From the NCBI RefSeq assembly GCF_009846745.1, contig NZ_AQPF01000009.1:1-64000 (forward strand): a DNA stretch of 64,000 nucleotides. Direction: 5' to 3'. Origin of the DNA: Alloalcanivorax xiamenensis. GTDB taxonomy: Bacteria; Pseudomonadota; Gammaproteobacteria; Pseudomonadales; Alcanivoracaceae. Below the pieces are notes generated by a model. It searched no databases and had not been told where the DNA came from. It saw nothing but the letters and a program-made list of their open reading frames with translations. How positions within the stretch are numbered: the stretch's first letter is position 1; every line of letters starts with the position of its first letter. This document shows, piece by piece, positions 8,428-16,390 of the stretch. The position numbers and the translations under genes were made by a program.

Positions 8428-9609
8428 ATGACCGGCCCCCTCAATTCTTTGAAAGTTCTGGATTTTTCCACGCTGTTGCCGGGCCCGTTCGGCACCCTGA
8501 TGCTGGCCGACATGGGCGCCGATGTGTTGCGCATAGAGTCTCCCACGCGTCCGGATTTCGTGCGGCTGCTGCCGCCCTCGGTGAACGGTATGTCCGCCGC
8601 TCACGCCTACCTCAATCGTTCCAAACGGGCCATGGCGCTGGATCTGAAGCGGCCCGCGGGCATTGAAATTGTTCACCGGCTGGTGGGTGACTATGACATC
8701 GTGGTGGAGCAGTTCCGTCCCGGAGTGATGGACAAGCTGGGGCTGGGTTACGAGGCGCTCAAGGCGATCAATCCGGGGCTGATTTATTGCTCGATCACCG
8801 GCTACGGCCAAACCGGCCCTTATCGGGATCGGGCCGGTCATGACCTCAATTATCTGTCCATCGCCGGGATGACCGGCTACAACGGCCGGCGCGATAGCGG
8901 GCCGGCGCCAATGGCATGCCAGGTGGCGGATGTGGCGGGCGGTTCCTGTCACGCGGTAATGGCGATACTGGCGGCGGTGATCCATCGTCAGCAAACCGGC
9001 GAAGGGCAGTATCTGGACATCTCCATGACCGACGCCGCGTTCAGCCTGCATGCACTGACCGCGCCGGGCGCTCTGGTCGCCGGCGAGGATCCGGAACTGG
9101 AGAGAACCAAACTCAATGGTGGCAGCTTCTACGATTGCTATCGCACCGGCGATGGGCGCTATCTGTCCGTGGCCGGTCTGGAGCCGCAATTTTTCAGCCG
9201 TTTCTGCGAAGCGATCCAGCGTCCGGACCTCACCGCCAAGGGATTGAGTTTTTCACCGGAGGTGGTGGATGAAGTGAAGAGCGCCATCGCCGAAGTGATC
9301 GGTGCGCATCCTCTGGATCACTGGTTGCAGGTATTCGCCGATGTGGATTGTTGCGTGGAGCCGGTGCTGAGTTTTTCCGAGGCGCGTGAGCATCCGCAGT
9401 TGAAGGCCCGGAATATGGTGGTATCGGTGCCTGACGGGCACGGTGGCGAGCAGCCGCAGGTAGCTTCGCCGTTTCGTTTCTCCGCGACGCCGGTGGGGTA
9501 TCGTTTCACCGGCGTTGCTCTGGGGCAACACAACGAGGACGTCCTGCGGGAGCAGGGCTTCACCGATGAGGATGTGGCCCGCTTGCGTGAGGCCGGTGCA
9601 CTGGGCTGA
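8428..9609 (+). CDS. CaiB/BaiF family CoA-transferase, alpha-methylacyl-CoA racemase-like
   Basis: A 393-residue family III CoA-transferase fold protein. It begins with the typical PLNSLKVLDFSTLLPGPF block and the DMGADVLRIE segment. His138 and Asp139 in GHDLNY and Asp168 in VADVAGG align with the His/Asp acid-base pair of alpha-methylacyl-CoA racemases, which favours racemase over CoA-transferase activity. The likely role is branched-chain fatty acid or isoprenoid catabolism in the cytoplasm. The ATG at 8428 follows AAGGAG. It is transcribed alone, divergent from the acyltransferase gene. Confidence 0.85.
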   Translation: MTGPLNSLKVLDFSTLLPGPFGTLMLADMGADVLRIESPTRPDFVRLLPPSVNGMSAAHAYLNRSKRAMALDLKRPAGIEIVHRLVGDYDIVVEQFRPGVMDKLGLGYEALKAINPGLIYCSITGYGQTGPYRDRAGHDLNYLSIAGMTGYNGRRDSGPAPMACQVADVAGGSCHAVMAILAAVIHRQQTGEGQYLDISMTDAAFSLHALTAPGALVAGEDPELERTKLNGGSFYDCYRTGDGRYLSVAGLEPQFFSRFCEAIQRPDLTAKGLSFSPEVVDEVKSAIAEVIGAHPLDHWLQVFADVDCCVEPVLSFSEAREHPQLKARNMVVSVPDGHGGEQPQVASPFRFSATPVGYRFTGVALGQHNEDVLREQGFTDEDVARLREAGALG

Positions 9610-9662
9610 TTCAGGGGATCGGGTTGATTCCCGGCGCCGCGCGGCGGCGCTATGCTGGCCCC

Positions 9663-10616
9663 ATGAGGCGAGTTTTGTGGCTGGGCGTGCTGGTGTTGAG
9701 TGGGGCGGTTCGCGCGGAGTCGTTGGATAGCTGTTACTCCGGCGCCAACGATACTCTGGTGGACCGCACCCACGGTTGGCTGTCGCGCACGCTGTGCTGG
9801 CCGAGCCGCTGGGTGGATGGCTTTTTCGACGATCCGGTGCGCGGCAGCAACGAGCCGGCCGCCAGCCGGGTGCGTGTTACCGCGGAGCAGGTGTGGCGCG
9901 ACGATAACGACGATGCCAATGATGTGGACGTGGACGCACGGGTCTGGCTGCCCAGCGCCGAGCGCCGTTTCTCTCTTTTGTTTCGTAACCAGGACGATGA
10001 ACGGGGCAGGGATGCGCCGGTGGCTCGGGAACTCCCCTCGGGTGAACGTGATGACGGCTTTCGCGGTGCACTGCGCTGGGTTATCGATCACTCCGACGCC
10101 ATGGATCTGGATCTGGATGCGAGCGTGCATTCCGATCTGACTGCCTCCACCCGCTTGCGTTACCGGCGTCTGTACCCGTTGTTCAATGAAACCGCCTGGT
10201 TGCGCTACACCCAGCGTTTCTATTGGCGTGATCCGGAAGGTTGGGGCAGCCGCTCTCTGGTCGAAGTGGATCGTCCGCTGACGTCGACCACCAGCCTGCG
10301 TTTCTCCAGTGAGGTGAGTTATACCGAGGAACTCAATGAGGAGGGGCTGGGGATGGGGTTGTTTCAGGGCGTCAATCTGTTCAAGCGCTTCGATCATCGC
10401 TCGGCGCTGGATCTGGGGTTGGCGGTGGGTGGATACAGCAAACCGGGGGTGGTGGAGAATTACCGGATCTACGCACGCTATCGCCGCAATGTGTGGCGGC
10501 CCTGGTTATTCATCGAGGTGGAGCCTTTCGTGCTGTGGCCTCGGGAGTATGATTATGAGGGTATCAATGGCGTGGTGGTGCGCCTGGAGACGCTGTTTGG
10601 CAGGTTGAAGAGCTGA
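9663..10616 (+). CDS. Hypothetical exported protein, probable outer-membrane beta-barrel
   Basis: I do not recognise a named family. The 317-residue product has a signal peptide (MRRVLWLGVLVLSGAVRA) and then alternating polar/hydrophobic stretches with many Arg, Trp and Tyr residues (for example TRLRYRRLYPLF, AWLRYTQRFYW). It ends in a strand-like VVVRLETLFG segment, as small outer-membrane barrels do. An Asp-rich stretch (DDNDDANDVDVD) near residue 80 could bind cations. The ATG at 9663 is chosen because it directly opens the signal peptide. A 26-bp inverted repeat follows the gene. Confidence 0.65.
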   Translation: MRRVLWLGVLVLSGAVRAESLDSCYSGANDTLVDRTHGWLSRTLCWPSRWVDGFFDDPVRGSNEPAASRVRVTAEQVWRDDNDDANDVDVDARVWLPSAERRFSLLFRNQDDERGRDAPVARELPSGERDDGFRGALRWVIDHSDAMDLDLDASVHSDLTASTRLRYRRLYPLFNETAWLRYTQRFYWRDPEGWGSRSLVEVDRPLTSTTSLRFSSEVSYTEELNEEGLGMGLFQGVNLFKRFDHRSALDLGLAVGGYSKPGVVENYRIYARYRRNVWRPWLFIEVEPFVLWPREYDYEGINGVVVRLETLFGRLKS

Positions 10617-10620
10617 GGCC

Positions 10621-10689
10621 TTCGCTGCCAAGGCAGCTTCCCACAGAGGAAACTACAAAGCCACTGTGGGAAGCTGCCTTGGCAGCGAA
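10621..10689. repeat. Palindromic dispersed repeat, copy 1 (possible terminator)
   Basis: Perfect 26-base arms at 10621-10646 and 10664-10689 are separated by 17 bases; the left arm starts TTCGCTGCCAAGGCAGC. The same sequence recurs near 61941-62009 and, diverged, at 18124-18243. It lies between convergent genes, where REP-like elements often sit and can terminate transcription from both sides. Confidence 0.85.
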
Positions 10690-10735
10690 TGGTGGCGGTC
10701 CGATCACAAACCGTGATTGGTGTGCCAGCAGCGGA

Positions 10736-11401
10736 TCAGTTGGCCCAAGTGCTCCGCTTGCGGCCGGACTTGGATTTCAGCAGCAGCCCGCCGATGGCAC
10801 CGAGCAACAGGATGCCAACGCCGGTAATCCACTTGCGAGAAGTGTTGTCGTTGCGCAGAAGGGCATTCTCGGCCTTCACCTGGTCCAGTTCCGAGCGCAG
10901 CATGCTCAGCTCCTCGTTGAGGCGGCGGTTGGCCTGATCCAGACGGATCGGATCGGCGGCCACGTTGCGCAACTGGTCCAGCTCATTGCCGCGGGAGGTC
11001 AGAGAAGAACGCAGCTCTTCCACTTCACCACGCAGCGCGTCACGTTGACCTTCCAGTTCCGCCACTTGCCGGCGCAGATCACTGGCGGTGCTGGTGGCTT
11101 TCTCAGTGTCCTGGGTCAGCTTTTGCAGGCGCAGAGCCGCGGTGGGGGTGCGGCTGATGTACTGCTTTTCCACATAGCCCTCCCGGTCGCCGTAGCGGAT
11201 GTGGATCCAGTCTCCCTCTTCGCCAAGCAGCTCCACCCGGGTACCGCTTTTGATCCCTCTGTGCACAATGCGGTAGCCAGTGCCGGCGCCGGCTCGCATG
11301 GGGACATAGATTTCATCGTCGATCCAGGCCGCGGCGGCGTACACGGGGGCTGGCAGGCACAGCGCCAGCAGCAGTAAGCCGCTTAACCATCGATTTTGCA
11401 T
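10736..11401 (-). CDS. TIGR04211-type SH3 domain membrane protein (YgiM-like)
   Basis: The 221-residue protein has a signal peptide (about residues 1-23), a bacterial SH3 domain (about 27-90, with GTRVELLGEEGDWIHIRYGDREGYV) and a long heptad-type coiled coil (about 95-185). A C-terminal membrane helix (WITGVGILLLGAIGGLLL) is followed by a basic tail. This order matches the YgiM family. It probably sits in the inner membrane with SH3 and coiled coil in the periplasm, possibly near peptidoglycan; function is not established. Confidence 0.85.
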   Translation of the reverse strand: MQNRWLSGLLLLALCLPAPVYAAAAWIDDEIYVPMRAGAGTGYRIVHRGIKSGTRVELLGEEGDWIHIRYGDREGYVEKQYISRTPTAALRLQKLTQDTEKATSTASDLRRQVAELEGQRDALRGEVEELRSSLTSRGNELDQLRNVAADPIRLDQANRRLNEELSMLRSELDQVKAENALLRNDNTSRKWITGVGILLLGAIGGLLLKSKSGRKRSTWAN

Positions 11402-11533
11402 TCACGGGTCTCCTTGTTGTGCGGCGTGAGTAGTACGGCGCCATGAAGAGCAAGCGCGGCGGCTATTCTTGCCGAAACAAGCGCGCTTCGCCGTAGTGCC
11501 GCGTACAGTATTTGTAAAAACGATCAGTGGTTC

Positions 11534-11833
11534 TCAGGGCAGAACCTTCTTGAAGGGTTTTACCTGAACATGACGGTATACGCCGGCATCCACATAAGGG
11601 TCGGCATCGGCCCAGGCCCGGGCTTGTTCCAGAGAGGGAAATTCCGCCACCACCAGGGAGCCGGTGAAACCGGCTTCCCCGGGGTTGTCGCTATCCACCG
11701 CCGGCAACGGCCCGGCCAGCACCAACCGGCCTTGGTCTCTGAGTGTTTCCAGACGCGCCAGATGCGCGGGGCGCGCGGGCGTTCTCAGGGGCAGGGAATC
11801 AGGCACGTCCTCACTGATGATCGCGTAAAGCAT
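11534..11833 (-). CDS. yciI: YciI-like protein
   Basis: A 99-residue single-domain YciI protein, a ferredoxin-like fold related to dehydrochlorinases. Family features are the opening MLYAIISED, a conserved His in RPAHLARL, and ADADPYVDAGVYRHVQVKPFKKV. Function in bacteria is unknown. The ATG at 11833 gives the family's usual length; the frame is open further upstream but that part overlaps yciB. It overlaps the 3' end of yciB by 23 bases, so the two form an operon, as in many gammaproteobacteria. Confidence 0.92.
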   Translation of the reverse strand: MLYAIISEDVPDSLPLRTPARPAHLARLETLRDQGRLVLAGPLPAVDSDNPGEAGFTGSLVVAEFPSLEQARAWADADPYVDAGVYRHVQVKPFKKVLP

Positions 11834-12452
11834 CGTTGTCCTTGTCGTCGGGCTTTTTGTCGTTGGCGTCGCCGTGAAACAGACTCTTGCGGTCGGCTTC
11901 CGGCATGCGCTTGTAGAAATAGGCAAAAGCGGCCAGATAGAACACCATCTGGATCGCGGTGAAACCGAACAGTTTGAAATTTACCCAGAAGTCGGTGCTG
12001 AAATTGAAGGCGATGTACAGGTTCAGCAGGCCGATGAAAATAAAATACAGCACGAAAGCCAGGTTCAGTCGTCGCCAGTCTTTCGCTTGCAGAGTGACGA
12101 CTTTGCCAAAGGCGCTGCGCATCAGGCTTTCACAGAGACGTTGCAGGAGATTGCGGTGTTTCAGGAAATGCCCCACGGCCAGAATCGCCGCCAGCACGAA
12201 GCTGATGATGGAAGGGCGCCATTTAATGAAGACATCATTGTGCAGCGCCAGGGTCAGGCCGCCGAACACCAGAGTGATGGCCAGCACCACCAGATGCAGA
12301 CGGTGCCAGCGCTTCCAGATCAGGCGACCGGCGATGACCTGGAAACTGGTGGCGCCAAGCAGCCCCCAGGTGGCCAGCATGATATCCCGGCCACTAATGA
12401 AGTAGAGACCGAAAAACACCACCACGGGCAAGTAATCAAATAGGGTTTTCAT
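11811..12452 (-). CDS. yciB: Septation protein A / inner membrane protein YciB
   Basis: A 213-residue polytopic inner-membrane protein with the family start MKTLFDYLPVVVFF and about five to six hydrophobic segments, then a charged Asp/Lys-rich tail. YciB (IspZ) is linked to cell-envelope integrity and division. The ATG at 12452 is chosen because it begins the conserved family N-terminus; upstream in-frame residues are not membrane-like. It is the first gene of the yciB-yciI operon and diverges from the PHP gene. Confidence 0.94.
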   Translation of the reverse strand: MKTLFDYLPVVVFFGLYFISGRDIMLATWGLLGATSFQVIAGRLIWKRWHRLHLVVLAITLVFGGLTLALHNDVFIKWRPSIISFVLAAILAVGHFLKHRNLLQRLCESLMRSAFGKVVTLQAKDWRRLNLAFVLYFIFIGLLNLYIAFNFSTDFWVNFKLFGFTAIQMVFYLAAFAYFYKRMPEADRKSLFHGDANDKKPDDKDNDALRDHQ

Positions 12453-12558
12453 GGCGACATTACTTTCATAGCGACGTTGTCCTTCCGGAGGACGCATGTT
12501 ATCGGGAAGCGCGGTACAAATCACCCGCCGTTGCCCGGGATGGGGATCGGTCGGCGGT

Positions 12559-12564
12559 TATGAT
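12559..12564 (+). promoter_or_regulatory. Possible -10 element for the PHP gene
   Basis: TATGAT matches the -10 consensus at five of six bases, 38 bases before the PHP start codon. A TTGCCC at 12531 could be a -35 element but the spacing (22 bases) is too long, so only the -10 is noted. Confidence 0.3.
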
Positions 12565-12601
12565 AGTGTGCCACCACCATGAGCGCCCGTCTGGAGGGCT
12601 A

Positions 12602-13477
12602 ATGTACCAGTGTCCGGATTTTCATTCCCACAGCCGTGCCTCCGATGGCCAGCTTACTCCGGCGGAGCTGGTGTCGCGGGCGGCGGAGTACGGTGTGGAT
12701 GCGCTGGCGCTGACCGATCACGATACCCTGGCCGGCCTGCCGGAGGCGCGCGCCCGGGCCGCGGAAGTGGGGTTGGAGCTGGTGCCGGGTATTGAATTGT
12801 CGGTGCAGTGGGACAACCGCGAAATCCATGTGGTCGGACTGTGGCTCGATGAGGACAATCCCGTGCTCAAGGCCCGGGTGGCCAGCCAGATGGACGCTCG
12901 CCGTGAGCGCGCCCGCCGTATCGGTGCCCGCCTTGACCGTGCCGCCGGACTGACCGGCAGCTATGACAAGGCCTGCGCCCTGGCGGACAGTGATGCTCCC
13001 GGCCGGCCCTGGTTCGCGCGCATGCTGATCAGCGAAGGCAAGGCCCGGGACAACCAGCACGCCTTCAACCGCTTTCTCAAGAAAGGCCAGTCCGCTTACG
13101 TTTCCACGCCCTGGTGCACGCTGGAGCAGGGCGTGGCGGATTTGCTGGCCGCCGGCGCGGTGCCGGTGCTGGCCCATCCGCAGGCTTACAACATGACCCG
13201 CAAACGTTTGCGGCAGCTGGTCGGCGCCTTCCGTGATGCCGGTGGGCTGGCGCTGGAGGCGTTGATGCCGGGGCTGACGCCGGCGCAAGGCGCGCTGCTT
13301 GAAGAATGCTGGCGTCACTTCAGCCTGGCGGTGTCCGGTGGCAGCGATTTTCATTCCCCGGAGCAGAAATGGCTGCGGCTGGGCGGGTTGCCGCCATACC
13401 CGAAGGACGCGGTCCCGGTATGGGCGGCCCGGGACCTTGCGTCGGCGCGCCAAGCGGCGGACAATCCGCGCCCATGA
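12602..13477 (+). CDS. PHP-domain phosphoesterase, RNase AM (TrpH/YciV) family
   Basis: A 291-residue PHP protein with the metal-binding signatures DFHSHSRASDG (about residues 5-15), LTDHDT (about 37-42), a PVLAHPQAY block and a C-terminal SGGSDFHSPE motif. In E. coli the homologue RNase AM (YciV) is a 5'-3' exoribonuclease that trims rRNA 5' ends and acts on short oligonucleotides. The ATG at 12602 has GGAGGG upstream. The stop overlaps the next start (ATGA), and the pairing with yciO is conserved. Confidence 0.9.
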   Translation: MYQCPDFHSHSRASDGQLTPAELVSRAAEYGVDALALTDHDTLAGLPEARARAAEVGLELVPGIELSVQWDNREIHVVGLWLDEDNPVLKARVASQMDARRERARRIGARLDRAAGLTGSYDKACALADSDAPGRPWFARMLISEGKARDNQHAFNRFLKKGQSAYVSTPWCTLEQGVADLLAAGAVPVLAHPQAYNMTRKRLRQLVGAFRDAGGLALEALMPGLTPAQGALLEECWRHFSLAVSGGSDFHSPEQKWLRLGGLPPYPKDAVPVWAARDLASARQAADNPRP

Positions 13478-14097
13478 CCACCGTACTGCACATTCACCCG
13501 GAAGATCCGCAACCGCGCCTGATCAGCGAAGCCGCCAAGGTGCTGCGCCAGGGCGGGCTGATTGCCTATCCCACTGACACCACCTACGCACTGGGGTGTG
13601 GCATTGGAGAGAAGGCGGCGCTGGACAGGCTGATTCGCATCCGCCGACTGGACGATAAACACCAGTTCACTCTGTTGTGTCCGGACCTGTCGGTGCTGGC
13701 GCTGTACGCCAAGGTGGACAACCCGGACTATCGTTTGCTCAAGGCGCACACGCCGGGCGCCTACACCTTTATCCTTCAGGGCACCAGTGAGGTGCCACGG
13801 CGGCTGATGCATCCGAAGAAGCGCACCATCGGCATCCGGGTGCCGGACCATCCGATCTGCCAGGCGCTGTTGGCGGAATACGGTGAGCCGATCATGACCA
13901 GTACCGCCCATTTGCCGGACGATGAATTTCCGCTCACCGACCCTCAGGATGTTCGTGACTTCCTCAATAACCAGGTGGATCTGGTGATCGACGGCGGCTT
14001 CTGCGGTATTACCGAAACCACGGTAATCTCTCTGGTTGATGGCAGCGGGCCGGAAGTGATCCGTGAAGGGGCCGGGCCGCTGGACGCCATTTTCTGA
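13474..14097 (+). CDS. yciO: Sua5/YciO/YrdC family protein, YciO type
   Basis: A 207-residue YrdC-fold protein with the KxR/SxN-type nucleotide pocket: GLIAYPTDTTYALGC near residue 30, RIRRLDDKHQFTLLC, a KRTIGIRVPDH segment and PIMTSTAHLPDDE. Paralogues TsaC/Sua5 make threonylcarbamoyl-AMP for tRNA t6A. YciO is a distinct subgroup whose cellular role is less certain. It is translationally coupled to the PHP gene by an ATGA overlap, the arrangement expected for yciV-yciO. Confidence 0.9.
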   Translation: MTTVLHIHPEDPQPRLISEAAKVLRQGGLIAYPTDTTYALGCGIGEKAALDRLIRIRRLDDKHQFTLLCPDLSVLALYAKVDNPDYRLLKAHTPGAYTFILQGTSEVPRRLMHPKKRTIGIRVPDHPICQALLAEYGEPIMTSTAHLPDDEFPLTDPQDVRDFLNNQVDLVIDGGFCGITETTVISLVDGSGPEVIREGAGPLDAIF

Positions 14098-14150
14098 ACC
14101 CGGCGGGGTACACAATCCGTGCACCCTGTCCCTGGGCACCTTCTTCGCCT

Positions 14151-14156
14151 TATAAT
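14151..14156 (+). promoter_or_regulatory. -10 promoter element of trpS
   Basis: A perfect TATAAT lies 35 bases before the trpS start codon, giving an expected leader of roughly 30 bases. No good -35 hexamer is visible at 16-18 bases, so the promoter may rely on the strong -10. The leader is too short for a tryptophan attenuator. Confidence 0.55.
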
Positions 14157-14191
14157 CGCTGGCTTTCACGCCTATACGACAGGAGTCGGTT

Positions 14192-15406
14192 TTGAGTTCC
14201 GTGGTTCCCGCCCAACGAGTGGTTTCCGGCATGCGCGCCACCGGCCGTCTGCACCTGGGTCACTATCATGGGGTACTGAAGAACTGGGCACGTCTGCAGC
14301 ACGAGTACGAGTGTTTCTTTTTCGTCGCGGACTGGCATGGCCTGACCACCGAATATGAAAATCCGGGCAGCATCGAGCAGCACACCTGGGATCTGGTAGT
14401 GGATTGGCTGGCCGCCGGTGTCAACCCGGGTTCCGCCACGCTGTTCGTACAGAGCCAGGTGCCGGAGCACGCGGAGCTTCACCTGCTGCTGTCGATGATC
14501 ACGCCGCTGTCCTGGCTGGAGCGGGTGCCGACCTACAAGGACCAGCAGGAAAAGCTCAGGGAAAAGGATCTGAGCACCTACGGCTTCCTCGGTTACCCCC
14601 TGCTGCAGGCCGCGGATATTCTGATTTATCGGGCCGGGCAGGTGCCGGTGGGGGCCGATCAGGTGGCCCATGTGGAGCTGACTCGGGAAGTGGCGCGCCG
14701 CTTCAACCACCTCTATGGCCGTGAGCCTGGGTTCGAGGAGGCGGTGGCCGCGGCGATCAAGAAGATGGGCAAGAAGCAGTCCCGCATCTACTTGAATCAC
14801 CGCCGTCAGTATCAGGAACAGGGTGATGAGTCGGCGTTGGAAACCGCCAGGGCCTTGGTCCAGGACCAGCAGAACATTACTCTGGGTGACAAGGAGCGGC
14901 TCTACGGCGACCTGGAAGGCGGTGGCAAGGTGATCCTGCCCGAGCCCCAGGCGCTACTGACTCCGGCTTCGCGCATGCCGGGCCTGGATGGTCAGAAAAT
15001 GTCCAAGTCCTACGGCAACTTCATCAGCCTGCGCGAGGAGCCCGGGGAAGTGGAGAGCAAGATTCGGCGCATGCCCACCGACCCGGCCAGGGGGCGCCGC
15101 AGCGACCCCGGGAACCCGGATAATTGTCCGGTGTGGGAGTTTCATAAAGTTTACAGCGACGACGCCACCCGCGATTGGGTGCGCGAGGGCTGCACCAGCG
15201 CGGGGATCGGCTGCCTGGACTGCAAAAAGCCGGTGATCGAGGCGGTGCAGGAGGAAGTGGAGCCGATCCGTAAGCGGGCGGAAGAACATTTGCGTAATCC
15301 GGACCTGGTGCGGTCGGTTCTCTCCGACGGCTGCGAAGAGGCCAGGGAACAGGCCCGCGCCACTCTGGAAGAGGTGCGGGCTGTGATGGGATTGCACTAT
15401 CGATGA
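14192..15406 (+). CDS. trpS: Tryptophan--tRNA ligase
   Basis: A 404-residue class I aminoacyl-tRNA synthetase that charges tRNA-Trp. The HIGH motif appears as HLGH (residues 21-24) and KMSKS as QKMSKSYGN at about residues 268-275. It is longer than the ~330-residue enteric enzyme, as in pseudomonads. The C-terminal part carries CLDCKKPVIEAVQEEVEPIRKRAEE. I read the start as TTG at 14192, with AGGAG six bases upstream; the protein then begins MSSVVPAQRVVSGM. It heads the trpS-scpA-scpB-rluB cluster. Confidence 0.95.
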   Translation: MSSVVPAQRVVSGMRATGRLHLGHYHGVLKNWARLQHEYECFFFVADWHGLTTEYENPGSIEQHTWDLVVDWLAAGVNPGSATLFVQSQVPEHAELHLLLSMITPLSWLERVPTYKDQQEKLREKDLSTYGFLGYPLLQAADILIYRAGQVPVGADQVAHVELTREVARRFNHLYGREPGFEEAVAAAIKKMGKKQSRIYLNHRRQYQEQGDESALETARALVQDQQNITLGDKERLYGDLEGGGKVILPEPQALLTPASRMPGLDGQKMSKSYGNFISLREEPGEVESKIRRMPTDPARGRRSDPGNPDNCPVWEFHKVYSDDATRDWVREGCTSAGIGCLDCKKPVIEAVQEEVEPIRKRAEEHLRNPDLVRSVLSDGCEEAREQARATLEEVRAVMGLHYR

Positions 15407-15479
15407 ATCAAGCGTTGATGAACCAACCGACGATGAAGCGAACTTGGATGACCAGGTGCCGATGAGCGTGGTGCGATGA
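15402..15479 (+). repeat. 15-bp GATGA tandem repeat with chained ATGA stop/start overlaps
   Basis: GATGA occurs at 15402, 15417, 15432, 15447, 15461 and 15475, a period of 15, 15, 15, 14 and 14 bases. It spans the junction between trpS and scpA. It creates two mini-frames: a 20-codon one (15403-15465) starting inside the trpS stop, and a five-codon one (15462-15479) starting inside that stop. The scpA ATG (15476) in turn overlaps the second mini-frame's stop. Whether the mini-frames are translated is unknown. Confidence 0.75.
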
Positions 15480-16390
15480 ACAATCCGAACCCAGTGGACA
15501 ATCCGCTGATGCCACCGCCTGCTCCGCAGCAGGCGGAGATGCCCTTTGGGTTGATCTATGGCAAGGCGATCACCAAGCTGCCGGATGATCTGTACATCCC
15601 GCCGGACGCTTTGGAAGTGTTCCTGGAGGCTTTTGAGGGGCCGCTGGATTTGTTGCTGTACCTGATCAAGCGGCAGAACCTGGACATCCTCGACATTCCG
15701 GTGGCGCAAATCACCAGCCAGTACATGGAATACGTCGAGCTGATGAAGGCGCTTAATCTGGAGCTGGCCGCTGAATATCTGGTGATGGCGGCGATGCTCG
15801 GTGAGATCAAATCCCGCTCGCTGTTGCCGCGCCCGGCCAGTGAGGGCGAGGATGAAGGCGAGGACCCCCGAGCCGAATTGATCCGCCGGTTGCAGGAATA
15901 CGAGCGATTCAAGAAAGCGGCGGAAGATATCGAGGCGCTGCCCCGGCTGGAGCGCGATATCCATCTGGCCGCCGCCCGCCGTCCGGAGTATGTACGTGAG
16001 AAGTCGCAGCCGGACGTGGATATGCGCGAATTGCTACTGGCGCTCAAGGAAGTGCTGCACCGGGCCGACATGTTTGAGAGCCACCAGGTGTCGCGGGAAA
16101 AGCTGTCCACCCGCGAACGCATGGCGAATGTGCTGGATCGCCTGAAGGGGCGGGAATTCGTACCCTTCGTGGAATTGTTCGACGCCGAGGAGAGCAAGCT
16201 GGGCGTGGTGGTGACTTTCCTGGCGGTGCTGGAACTGGTCAAGGTGTCACTGGTGGAACTGGTCCAGAACTCGCCGTTTTCACCAATCCACATCAAGGCG
16301 AAAACGGTGACGGTGGAAGAGTCTGATGTGATCGCGCAACTGGAACTGGATGATGACATCCCGGACGCCGAACAAGGGAGCGAGGCATGA
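15476..16390 (+). CDS. scpA: Segregation and condensation protein A (kleisin)
   Basis: The 304-residue kleisin of the Smc-ScpAB complex, which loads onto and compacts the chromosome. Family features are FEGPLDLLLYLIKRQNLDILDIPVAQITSQY split around residues 53-83, the LVMAAMLGEIKSRSLLPRP block, an acidic linker (EGEDEGEDP) and a C-terminal winged-helix region. The N-terminal ~20 residues are Pro/Asn-rich and variable. No good ribosome site precedes the ATG, so translation may rely on coupling from trpS. The stop overlaps scpB (ATGA). Confidence 0.95.
   Translation: MNNPNPVDNPLMPPPAPQQAEMPFGLIYGKAITKLPDDLYIPPDALEVFLEAFEGPLDLLLYLIKRQNLDILDIPVAQITSQYMEYVELMKALNLELAAEYLVMAAMLGEIKSRSLLPRPASEGEDEGEDPRAELIRRLQEYERFKKAAEDIEALPRLERDIHLAAARRPEYVREKSQPDVDMRELLLALKEVLHRADMFESHQVSREKLSTRERMANVLDRLKGREFVPFVELFDAEESKLGVVVTFLAVLELVKVSLVELVQNSPFSPIHIKAKTVTVEESDVIAQLELDDDIPDAEQGSEA

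Noticed and set aside
14157..14191. Tryptophan attenuator or T-box leader before trpS
   Set aside because: The leader is only about 30 bases with no Trp codon run or T-box core.
15403..15465. 20-codon mini-frame as an annotated peptide gene
   Set aside because: Its sequence is dictated by the GATGA repeat and shows no conserved features; kept only as part of the repeat feature.
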